A stretch of DNA of 12,789 nt from Peptococcaceae bacterium (GTDB taxonomy: Bacteria; Bacillota; Peptococcia; Peptococcales; Peptococcaceae), in the NCBI GenBank assembly GCA_017532485.1, contig JAFXJE010000193.1, positions 1 through 12,789 of the forward strand. Direction: 5' to 3'. A program made the translations under genes and the position numbers. Positions 7,045 to 12,789 of this stretch are shown here, one piece after another (the stretch's first letter is position 1; the number at the start of each line of letters is the position of its first letter). A model generated the notes under the pieces. The model saw only the letters and a list, made by a program, of their open reading frames with translations. It was not told the origin of the DNA and made no database searches.

Positions 7045-8388
7045 ATGGCACAAAATTTTATGGATTTTGCCAAAACAGGTATTTATAAAGCCAAGAAAAT
7101 GGGGGCTGACCATGCAGAATTGTTTGTGCTGAAAAGCAAAAATTTAGATGTTCAGCTTAAAGAAGAAAAAATAGATGAAATGCATCAATCAGAAAGTCAA
7201 GGTATAGGTATTCGCGTTATTAAAGGGAAAAGACAGGGTTTTTCCTTTTCATCGGATTTCTCCGTTACAGCTTTAGATAAAATGGTGCATCAAGCAATAG
7301 TCAACAGTAGTTATAGCGATGTTGAAGAGGCCTTAGATTTTGCACAGGTAGCAATCGGTTATCCTAAGTTAGAGCTTTTTGATAAACAACGCAAAGAGTT
7401 AAAATTGGAGGATAAATTAATTCTAGCAAAAGCAACAGCTGATTATGCTAAGCAATATGATTCGCGAGTAACTAAAATTGAACGGTCTGGTTACGAAGAA
7501 GGTGAAGGCGAAGTTTGGTTAGCCAATAGTTATGGTGTACTGCTCCATGAAAAGAGTAGTTATAGTGGTTTATATTGCTTGGCTTTGGGTCAAAAAAATG
7601 AAGAACAACAAAGTGGCTACGGTATGGATGCTCAAATTTGGACAGCACAATTATCTCCAAAATTAGCAGGTGAACAAGCTGCTAAAAGAGCTGTAAGTTT
7701 ATTGGGAGCAGAACAAATGCCGAGCCAAACGGCTGATTTAATTTTAGAACCGTATATCGCAGCTCAAATTATGGGGATTATCAGTCAATGTTTTTCAGCA
7801 GGAGCTGTGCAAAAAGGAAAATCCTTTTTGGCTGGACAATTGGAACAACAAGTGGCTTCCAGTCATGTCAATTTGATTGATGATGGTACACTGGCAGGAC
7901 GATTGGGTTCCTCTGCTTTTGATGGTGAAGGCACAGCTACCCAGAGAACAGTTTTGATTGAACAAGGGGTTTTAAAGCATTATTTATATGATACGCTTAC
8001 TGCCAATAAAGATAAGACAAGTTCAACAGGGAATGGGGTTAGAAATTCCTATCAAGGTACACCATATGTAGGTACAACCAACTATTACTTAGAAAATGGC
8101 CAACTTACGGTAGAAGAATTGTTCAAGTCCGTGGCAAATGGTCTATATGTTACCGAGATTTTAGGTGCACATACGGCTAATCCTATTTCAGGTGATTTTT
8201 CTTTTGGGGCATCAGGAATTTGGATTGAAAATGGCCAATTGACTAAGCCAGTAAGAGGTATGACCATTGCCGGCAACTTCCAACAACTGCTGCAAAAAAT
8301 TGATGGTGCAGCCAATGACTTGACTTTTTTTGGCAGTAAAGGAGCCCCTACTATAAAAATTAGTCAAATTGCCATTAGTGGAAAATAA
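7045..8388 (+). CDS. pmbA: TldE/PmbA peptidase subunit (no metal motif)
   Basis: A 447-residue member of the TldD/PmbA family that pairs with TldD. It shares the overall fold sequence: GIGIRVIKGKRQGFSF near the N-terminus, and GTTNYYLENG and ISGDFSFGASGIWIENG near the C-terminus, the latter typical of PmbA/TldE. It lacks HExxxH; the matching region reads LEPYIAAQIMGIISQCF, so this is the non-catalytic subunit, as known for TldE. It starts 31 bases after the ComGG-like gene. The ribosome site AAGGAGG (7026-7032) is 12 bases from the ATG, longer than usual. No terminator separates it from aroQ, so some read-through is likely. Confidence 0.9.
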   Translation: MAQNFMDFAKTGIYKAKKMGADHAELFVLKSKNLDVQLKEEKIDEMHQSESQGIGIRVIKGKRQGFSFSSDFSVTALDKMVHQAIVNSSYSDVEEALDFAQVAIGYPKLELFDKQRKELKLEDKLILAKATADYAKQYDSRVTKIERSGYEEGEGEVWLANSYGVLLHEKSSYSGLYCLALGQKNEEQQSGYGMDAQIWTAQLSPKLAGEQAAKRAVSLLGAEQMPSQTADLILEPYIAAQIMGIISQCFSAGAVQKGKSFLAGQLEQQVASSHVNLIDDGTLAGRLGSSAFDGEGTATQRTVLIEQGVLKHYLYDTLTANKDKTSSTGNGVRNSYQGTPYVGTTNYYLENGQLTVEELFKSVANGLYVTEILGAHTANPISGDFSFGASGIWIENGQLTKPVRGMTIAGNFQQLLQKIDGAANDLTFFGSKGAPTIKISQIAISGK

Positions 8389-8412
8389 AATCTGTTCTTT
8401 ATGCACCTCTTG

Positions 8413-8421
8413 TGCTAAAAT
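8413..8421 (+). promoter_or_regulatory. Putative extended -10 promoter for aroQ
   Basis: TGC followed by TAAAAT is an extended -10 element about 20 bases before the aroQ start. The matching -35 (TGTTCT near 8393, 17-base spacer) is weak. The 54-base spacer after tldE is the longest gap on the plus strand between 1766 and 10516, which supports an internal promoter. Confidence 0.4.
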
Positions 8422-8442
8422 ACTAGAATGAGGTGATTAAAG

Positions 8443-8883
8443 ATGAAGGTACTGATTTTAAACGGACCAAACCTGAATTTGCTGGGGACAAGAAAGCCTG
8501 AAATTTATGGAAAAACTACTTTGGCAGATATCGAAGAAAATTTGCGAAAGTTTGCTGCAGAAAATAACTTGGAATTAGACTTTCTGCAATCTAACCATGA
8601 AGGTGCATTGGTTGATGCTATCCAGCAGGCGAAGGGTAATTATGATTATCTCGTGATTAATGCAGCTGCATATACACATACAAGTGTAGCTATTCGTGAT
8701 GCTGTCGAAGCAGTGGAAATTCCTGCGATAGAAGTTCATTTGAGCAACATTCATGCCAGAGAAGAATTTCGACATCATTCATATTTGGCACCTGTTTGTG
8801 TGGGGCAAATTTGTGGCTTTGGGCAATACAGCTATTTAATGGCATTGCAATATATTGTAGGAAAGAGGAATGAAAATGCATAA
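8443..8883 (+). CDS. aroQ: Type II 3-dehydroquinate dehydratase
   Basis: A 146-residue protein, normal for the small dodecameric type II dehydroquinase of the shikimate pathway (3-dehydroquinate to 3-dehydroshikimate). Signatures: ILNGPNLNLLGTRKPEIYG, with Arg17 and catalytic Tyr22; SNHEGALVDAIQ; INAAAYTHTSVAIRDA, with Asn73; EVHLSN, with His99; and AREEFRHHS. Every expected active-site residue is visible. The start is ATG 8443 with GAGGTGA at 8430-8436. It overlaps the peptidase gene downstream and heads the aroQ-peptidase-efp cluster common in Bacillota. Confidence 0.95.
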   Translation: MKVLILNGPNLNLLGTRKPEIYGKTTLADIEENLRKFAAENNLELDFLQSNHEGALVDAIQQAKGNYDYLVINAAAYTHTSVAIRDAVEAVEIPAIEVHLSNIHAREEFRHHSYLAPVCVGQICGFGQYSYLMALQYIVGKRNENA

Positions 8884-9946
8884 CAGAAGATTAGCTTTGC
8901 AACGGAAATTGAAAGAAATGGATTTAGATGCATTTCTGGTTACCTCTAAGGAAAACCGTCAGTATTTAACAGGTTTTACTGGCAGCTACGGTTGGGTTTT
9001 ATTGACTCAAAATGATGTAGTTTTATTTACTGACTTCCGTTATGTTGAACAGGCAAAAATGCAGGCTAAAGGATGTAAACTTGTACAGTTTAGTCAATTT
9101 GCGCCATCCGTAACTTTACGGCAATATATGGAACAATTTGATTTGTATACTTTGGGGATTGAAAGTGACCGCTCCACAGTAGAAGAATATGAATTGCTGG
9201 GTAATCAAATTCGCAAAAAAGCAATTACTCCAATTAAGGGGTTTGTGGAACAAATCAGACAAGTAAAAACTGAAGAGGAAATTGCTTGTATGACAGAGGC
9301 TCAGCGCATTACTGATTTAGCATTTGACCATGTTCTGAAATTCATCAAGCCGGGTGTAACAGAATTGGATATTGCTATCGAGCTTGAATTTTTCATGCGT
9401 CGCAATGGTGCAGAAAAACTTAGTTTTGACACTATCGTAGCTTCTGGTAAACGTTCATCATTACCACATGGTGCACCAACTGAGAAAAAAATCGAAGTCG
9501 GCGATTTTGTTACTATGGATTATGGCTGTATGTATAAAGGATATTGTTCTGATATGACAAGAACAATTGTTGTCGGAAAAGTTGACGAAAAGCAAGAAAC
9601 AGTTTATAATTTAGTAAGAAAAGCACAAGAAGAAGCATTAGCTGGGATTAAAGCAGGAGTTATCGGGAAAGATATTCATGCTTTAGCTCATAATGTATTT
9701 AATGAAGCAGGCTATGGACAATATTTTGGTCATGGTTTAGGTCATAGTGTTGGATTAGAAATCCATGAAGAACCTCGTTTCTCACCAAGAGCCGAAGAAA
9801 CCATTTTAGAAAATATGGTCATTACTGTGGAACCAGGTCTTTACTTGCCTGATTGGGGCGGTGTAAGAATAGAAGATCTTGTGGTTGTAAAAGAGGATGG
9901 CTATATCAATTTAACCCATTCGCCAAAAGAATTAATCATTTTATAG
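8876..9946 (+). CDS. M24B family Xaa-Pro peptidase (aminopeptidase P / prolidase-like)
   Basis: A 356-residue cytoplasmic metallopeptidase that removes residues preceding proline. The N-terminal creatinase-like domain (about 1-130) includes DAFLVTSKENRQYLTGFTGS. The C-terminal pita-bread domain carries all five metal ligands: Asp215 (MDYG), Asp226 (SDMTRT), His290 (GHGLGH), Glu319 (EPG) and Glu333 (RIED). ATG 8876 is preferred because AGAGG (8864-8868) is 7 bases away; ATG 8870, two codons earlier in the same frame, is also possible. Either start overlaps the aroQ stop. The short form (about 355 residues) fits the YqhT/PepQ-type proteins next to efp in Bacillota. Whether it prefers aminopeptidase P or dipeptidase substrates cannot be read from sequence. 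Confidence 0.9.
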   Translation: MHNRRLALQRKLKEMDLDAFLVTSKENRQYLTGFTGSYGWVLLTQNDVVLFTDFRYVEQAKMQAKGCKLVQFSQFAPSVTLRQYMEQFDLYTLGIESDRSTVEEYELLGNQIRKKAITPIKGFVEQIRQVKTEEEIACMTEAQRITDLAFDHVLKFIKPGVTELDIAIELEFFMRRNGAEKLSFDTIVASGKRSSLPHGAPTEKKIEVGDFVTMDYGCMYKGYCSDMTRTIVVGKVDEKQETVYNLVRKAQEEALAGIKAGVIGKDIHALAHNVFNEAGYGQYFGHGLGHSVGLEIHEEPRFSPRAEETILENMVITVEPGLYLPDWGGVRIEDLVVVKEDGYINLTHSPKELIIL

Positions 9947-9958
9947 GAGGAGTTTTGT

Positions 9959-10516
9959 ATGATCGATACAAGCGATTTCAAAACAGGTTTAACAATTGAA
10001 TTAGAAGGGGATCCATGCAAAATCATTGATTTCCAACACGTAAAACCAGGTAAAGGTGCTGCGTTCGTAAGAACAAAAATCAAAAACTTAAAAACAGGTG
10101 CTTCCATTGAACGTACTTTCCGTCCAGGTGAAAAATTCCAAGATGCTATCATGGAACGTAGACAAATGCAATATTTGTATTTCGATGGCGAAAGCTATGT
10201 ATTCATGGATAACAATACATTTGAACAAGAAATGTTAACTGAAACTCAAATGGGTGGCGGCGAAAAATTCTTAAAAGAAAACATGGACTGTGTTGTTACT
10301 AGCTTCAAAGGCGAAGTAATGGAAGTTGAATTGCCTAATACTGTTGAATTGCGTGTAGTAGAAACAGAACCAACTATCAAAGGTGGTACAGTAACAGGTG
10401 GCAGCAAACCAGCAGTATTAGAAACAGGTGCTGTAGTTAACGTACCTATGTTTATCGAAACTGATGAAGTTCTGCGTATTGATACTAGAACAGGTTCTTA
10501 TATTGAACGTGCTTAA
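9959..10516 (+). CDS. efp: Elongation factor P
   Basis: A 185-residue protein with the full three-domain EF-P layout. It binds between the P and E sites of ribosomes stalled at consecutive prolines and promotes peptide bond formation. The loop HVKPGKGAAF near residue 32 carries the conserved Lys32 that is modified in many bacteria; the central domain contains MERRQMQYLY; the C-terminal domain ends EVLRIDTRTGSYIERA, close to family consensus. The start has a strong AGGAGG site. The gene is 12 bases after the Xaa-Pro peptidase gene and probably cotranscribed with it. No modification enzyme is encoded in the window. Codon use is strongly biased, as expected for a highly expressed translation factor. 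Confidence 0.97.
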   Translation: MIDTSDFKTGLTIELEGDPCKIIDFQHVKPGKGAAFVRTKIKNLKTGASIERTFRPGEKFQDAIMERRQMQYLYFDGESYVFMDNNTFEQEMLTETQMGGGEKFLKENMDCVVTSFKGEVMEVELPNTVELRVVETEPTIKGGTVTGGSKPAVLETGAVVNVPMFIETDEVLRIDTRTGSYIERA

Positions 10517-10573
10517 TTGCATGAGATAATTTTGTCAGATTAAGTTAGACTTAAATAAAAGGGGGTTTTTCCA

Positions 10574-11089
10574 ATGGATATGTATGAAAAACTGGCTTAT
10601 ATGAAAGGTTTAATTGATGGTGCAGATTTAGCTGCAACACAAGAAGGCAAGGTAATCAGTCATTTAATCGAAGTATTAGAAGAAGTTGTTGATGCTATCG
10701 ACGATTTGTATGATGCACATGATGAATTAGCTGAATTTGTTGAAGCTATGGATGAAGATCTTGAAGAAATTGAAGATCTTTTAGAAGACGCAAATTTCTG
10801 CGATTGTGATAATGATTGTGACGATTGCGAATGTGATTGTGACTTTGATGATGATGAATGTGAATTTGACGACGAATGTGACTGTGAAGAAGGCTGTCAT
10901 TGTGGTTGTGAAGATGATGCAGACATTATCGAAGCTGAATGCCCAAATTGTGGTGAAGTAGTATGCTTCTATGACGATATGTTGGGTGATGCAGATGCAG
11001 TGGAAATCCTCTGCCCAAATTGTGACGCAGTAGTTTACACTTTTGAAAGTGAACTGCGCGAAGATGAAGAAGCAGAAGACGAAGAATAA
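10574..11089 (+). CDS. CD1247-type protein, Asp/Cys-rich with two CPNC knuckles
   Basis: A 171-residue, extremely acidic protein. Residues 1-72 form a helical domain (MYEKLAYMKGLIDGADL, then Glu/Asp-rich helices) that resembles the N-terminal domain known as CD1247 in Clostridia. Residues 76-112 contain 12 cysteines mixed with Asp/Glu, in patterns such as CDCDNDCDDCECDC and CHCGC. Residues 123-150 hold two CPNC motifs (123-126 and 147-150), a zinc-ribbon-like pair, with Cys131 between. The C-terminus is again acidic. The protein is probably cytoplasmic, with no signal or membrane helix. The function is unknown; the cysteines suggest metal binding. ATG 10574 has GGGGG 8 bases upstream; an in-frame ATG at 10580 is possible. 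It lies 57 bases after efp with no terminator between, and ends at a strong terminator. Confidence 0.8.
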   Translation: MDMYEKLAYMKGLIDGADLAATQEGKVISHLIEVLEEVVDAIDDLYDAHDELAEFVEAMDEDLEEIEDLLEDANFCDCDNDCDDCECDCDFDDDECEFDDECDCEEGCHCGCEDDADIIEAECPNCGEVVCFYDDMLGDADAVEILCPNCDAVVYTFESELREDEEAEDEE

Positions 11090-11106
11090 TAAATATTATT
11101 AGTCAT

Positions 11107-11142
11107 AAAAAATCCTGTGTAGTTAACTGCACAGGATTTTTT
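11107..11142 (+). terminator. Intrinsic terminator after the CD1247-type gene
   Basis: AATCCTGTG pairs with CACAGGATT, and the stem continues through a T-G pair and AGT/ACT to a two-base loop. Six As precede and six Ts follow, so it could also act on the minus strand. It closes the aroQ-efp region. Confidence 0.9.
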
Positions 11143-11150
11143 GCTGTTAC

Positions 11151-11191
11151 AAAAAAATCTCCCCTTATACCTTATAGGTATAAGGGGAGAT
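11151..11191 (-). terminator. Intrinsic terminator of purC
   Basis: A perfect 16-base-pair stem (11157-11172 with 11176-11191) has a three-base loop. On the minus strand it is followed by seven Ts (complement of 11151-11157). It lies 36 bases beyond the purC stop, back to back with the plus-strand terminator. Confidence 0.92.
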
Positions 11192-11226
11192 GCTCGCCGT
11201 CTTTTTGGTCGAGTAGAGGGGATAAA

Positions 11227-11910
11227 TTAGCGATTTAAGATTAATTTAGTCAATTCAACAGGGTCAACATTTTGACCATCTTTGAATACACGCATATTAC
11301 CAGAAGCAATTTCGTCGATTAAGATTACTTCGTCATTGTTGTAACCAAATTCAAATTTGATATCCCATAAATCTAAACCAATAGATTTCAAATCATCAGC
11401 AACGATTTTGGTGATTTTTAAAGTTTGTTCTTTCATGCTTTCGAACATAGCAGGAGTCATGATACCTAATGCAGCTAAACCTTCACCAGTAACTAATGGG
11501 TCGCCTAAAGCATCATTTTTGAAAGTACATTCAACATAGCCACCTTCTAAAACAGTACCATTTTCAATGTATTCTCCATATCTGCGAACAAAACTACCTG
11601 TAGCAACTAAACGGCAAATTACTTCTAAACCATGACCAAATACGGTAGCAGGCAGAACTTCCATAGTAGCATTTTCAATATCAGCACCAACATAGTGAGT
11701 TTTAATGCCAGCTTCTTTCAATAATTCAAAATAATGAATAGAAGTTTCTAAGTTTGCTTTACCAATACCTTCGATGGTTAAACCAACAGCATTTTCACCT
11801 GGGTCAAATACGCCGTCTTTGCCTGTGCAGTCATCTTTGAATTTCAACATTACATTGCCGTTGTCTAAACGAAAAACATCTTTTGTTTTGCCTTCATAAA
11901 TTTTTTCCAT
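11227..11910 (-). CDS. purC: Phosphoribosylaminoimidazole-succinocarboxamide synthase (SAICAR synthetase)
   Basis: A 227-residue enzyme of purine synthesis that joins aspartate to CAIR using ATP. Family motifs: YEGKTKDVF (5-13), LKFKDDCTGKDG (22-33), CRLVATGSFVRRYG (99-112), ECTFKNDALGDPLV (127-140), LWDIKFEFGYN (181-191) and IDEIASGNMR (198-207). It is at the short end of the usual 230-240 residues. The C-terminus after IDEIASGNMR is compact and lacks the longer tail of E. coli-type PurC, so it fits a short-form subgroup. The start ATG (complement of 11908-11910) has AAAGGGG on the minus strand 8 bases upstream. It is transcribed divergently from guaA, another purine gene. I see no purine riboswitch or PurR-type operator in the spacer. 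Confidence 0.95.
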   Translation of the reverse strand: MEKIYEGKTKDVFRLDNGNVMLKFKDDCTGKDGVFDPGENAVGLTIEGIGKANLETSIHYFELLKEAGIKTHYVGADIENATMEVLPATVFGHGLEVICRLVATGSFVRRYGEYIENGTVLEGGYVECTFKNDALGDPLVTGEGLAALGIMTPAMFESMKEQTLKITKIVADDLKSIGLDLWDIKFEFGYNNDEVILIDEIASGNMRVFKDGQNVDPVELTKLILNR

Positions 11911-11951
11911 GATAAAGACCCCTTTGAGATAGAATACATTTTACGTTTAAT

Positions 11952-11981
11952 ATTTTAGCATAAGATAGGGTATGATGAAAA
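11952..11981 (-). promoter_or_regulatory. Putative purC promoter, extended -10
   Basis: On the minus strand TTTTCA (complement of 11976-11981) and TAAAAT (complement of 11952-11957) are 18 bases apart. TGC just before the -10 box makes it an extended -10, the same nine bases as proposed for aroQ. The leader would be about 35 bases, too short for a riboswitch. Confidence 0.5.
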
Positions 11982-12032
11982 TATAAATTTGAAAAAATTT
12001 TTCTTATAAGCAAAAAAAATATATTTACTATC

Positions 12033-12062
12033 TTGTCAACTAAGCAGAATAAAGAGTATAAT
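12033..12062 (+). promoter_or_regulatory. Sigma-A promoter of guaA
   Basis: TTGTCA (12033-12038) and a consensus TATAAT (12057-12062) are separated by 18 bases. The start of transcription would fall near 12069, giving a leader of about 27 bases, so a leader riboswitch is unlikely. Confidence 0.75.
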
Positions 12063-12096
12063 TTATGTATCTTAAAGTGAAATAGGGGGAACCACA

Positions 12097-12789
12097 ATGG
12101 ATTCTAACAAAAGACCAGAAACAATGGAACGCATTACCACACCTGAATTAGCAGAAAAATTTATTGCCGAACAGGTAGCTGCAGTGCGTGAACAAGTAGG
12201 CGATAAAAAAGTATTACTGGCATTATCCGGTGGTGTAGACAGCTCTGTTGTAGCAGCATTGTTGATTAAAGCTATCGGCAAACAATTGGTTTGCGTGCAT
12301 GTAAATCATGGCTTAATGCGTAAAGGTGAAAGTGAAGAAGTAGTAGAAGTATTCCGCAATCAATTAGACGCTAACCTCGTTTATATTGATGCTACTGACC
12401 GTTTCTTAGATAAGTTGGTAGACGTGTCTGACCCTGAAACAAAACGTAAAATTATCGGTGGCGAATTTGTTCGCGTATTCGAAGAAGAAGCTCGTAAATT
12501 AGAAGGCATCTCTTTCTTAGGACAAGGTACAATCTATCCTGATATTTTGGAAAGTGACGGCGTAAAAGCTCACCACAATGTAGGTGGTTTACCTGAAGAT
12601 ATGCAATTTGAAGGTTTAGTAGAACCAGTTAAATTGTTATACAAAGACGAAGTTCGTGTAGTAGGTAGAGCATTAGGCTTACCAAAAACAATGGTTGACC
12701 GTCAACCATTCCCAGGTCCTGGCTTAGGCGTACGCTGCACAGGTGCTATCACTCGTGACCGTTTACACGCATTGCGTGAATCTGATGCT
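12097..12789 (+). CDS. guaA: GMP synthase ATP-pyrophosphatase subunit, no amidotransferase domain (partial at right edge)
   Basis: The first 231 residues are visible. The protein starts almost directly with the ATP-pyrophosphatase domain: P-loop SGGVDSS at 44-50, HVNHGLMRKGE, GQGTIYPDILES, HHNVGGLPEDM, then QPFPGPGLGVRC at the start of the dimerization domain. The product aminates XMP to GMP. Typical bacterial GuaA is about 510 residues with an N-terminal glutamine amidotransferase domain of about 190 residues. Here an in-frame TAA lies at 12073, a promoter and GGGGGA ribosome site come just before ATG 12097, and the upstream spacer encodes no amidotransferase. This is the split form known from archaea (GuaA subunit B). 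The glutaminase partner must be elsewhere, or ammonia is used directly. The C-terminus runs past the window. Confidence 0.92.
   Translation, partial: MDSNKRPETMERITTPELAEKFIAEQVAAVREQVGDKKVLLALSGGVDSSVVAALLIKAIGKQLVCVHVNHGLMRKGESEEVVEVFRNQLDANLVYIDATDRFLDKLVDVSDPETKRKIIGGEFVRVFEEEARKLEGISFLGQGTIYPDILESDGVKAHHNVGGLPEDMQFEGLVEPVKLLYKDEVRVVGRALGLPKTMVDRQPFPGPGLGVRCTGAITRDRLHALRESDA

Noticed and set aside
5165..8388. TldD/TldE as part of a modified-peptide (microcin-like) cluster
   Set aside because: TldD/TldE can process such peptides, but there is no precursor-like short gene, cyclodehydratase, radical SAM enzyme or exporter in the window; the neighbours are pilin genes.
10540..10554. Inverted repeat TTAAGT-TAG-ACTTAA between efp and the CD1247-type gene
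   Set aside because: The stem is only six AT-rich pairs with no T run after it, so it is not a terminator. It could be an operator, but a single short palindrome in AT-rich DNA is weak evidence.
10532..10560. Possible promoter before the CD1247-type gene (TTGTCA then an AT-rich box)
   Set aside because: The best -10-like boxes (TTAAAT, TAAATA) are only 13-14 bases from TTGTCA, and the hexamer at 17 bases (ATAAAA) is poor.
11107..11191. Two adjacent hairpins as a possible small RNA or CRISPR-like repeat
   Set aside because: Each has the stem and T-run of an intrinsic terminator in the right orientation for its convergent neighbour, and their sequences are unrelated, so terminators explain them fully.
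11911..12096. Possible purine riboswitch or PurR box between purC and guaA
   Set aside because: Both predicted leaders are short (about 27 and 35 bases), too small for an aptamer plus expression platform, and I see no paired PurR-type motif.
11894..12097. Minus-strand frame covering the purC-guaA spacer
   Set aside because: It spans two promoters and the purC start, has low-complexity hydrophobic sequence from AT-rich DNA, and no convincing ribosome site or family motif.

Overview
The window is AT-rich and densely coded, with well-formed Shine-Dalgarno sites, Rho-independent terminators and sigma-A type promoters. Together with a ComG-like transformation-pilus operon, a Spo0E-like small protein and a CD1247-type zinc-ribbon protein, this points to a low-GC Bacillota chromosome. 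A gut Negativicutes or Clostridia relative is my best guess, but that is inference and not shown by the sequence. There are no mobile elements, CRISPR arrays, tRNAs or rRNAs, and no gene-free stretch over 300 bases; the longest is the 186-base purC-guaA spacer, which holds two divergent promoters.

Layout. (1) 1-1670: a Spo0E-like small protein at the left edge, then a six-helix membrane protein with a degenerate GGDEF domain, closed by an intrinsic terminator. (2) 1693-8388: a promoter and a tightly packed operon with a ComG-type order: traffic ATPase (ComGA-like), inner-membrane platform (ComGB-like), then minor pilin-like proteins resembling ComGD, ComGE and ComGF, then the zinc peptidase TldD, then a ComGG/PilX-like protein, then TldE/PmbA. 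Most junctions overlap by 4-56 bases, so tldD is physically and probably translationally tied to the pilin genes. No ComGC (major pilin) gene lies in its usual place. (3) 8413-11142: aroQ (type II dehydroquinase), an M24 Xaa-Pro peptidase, efp, and an extremely acidic, cysteine-rich CD1247-like protein, ended by a terminator. (4) 11151-12789: purC on the minus strand with its own terminator, then divergent guaA, which runs off the right edge and lacks the N-terminal glutamine amidotransferase domain.

How the parts fit. Region 2 would encode most of a DNA-uptake or short pseudopilus machine, with the TldD/TldE peptidase pair embedded in it. Region 3 is housekeeping: the shikimate pathway, proline-peptide turnover and rescue of polyproline-stalled ribosomes. 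Region 4 holds two purine nucleotide biosynthesis genes read from back-to-back promoters. The most interesting observations are the interleaving of TldD/TldE with the competence pilins, the missing ComGC, the stand-alone ATP-pyrophosphatase form of GMP synthase, and the Asp/Cys-rich metal-binding-like segment of the CD1247-family protein.
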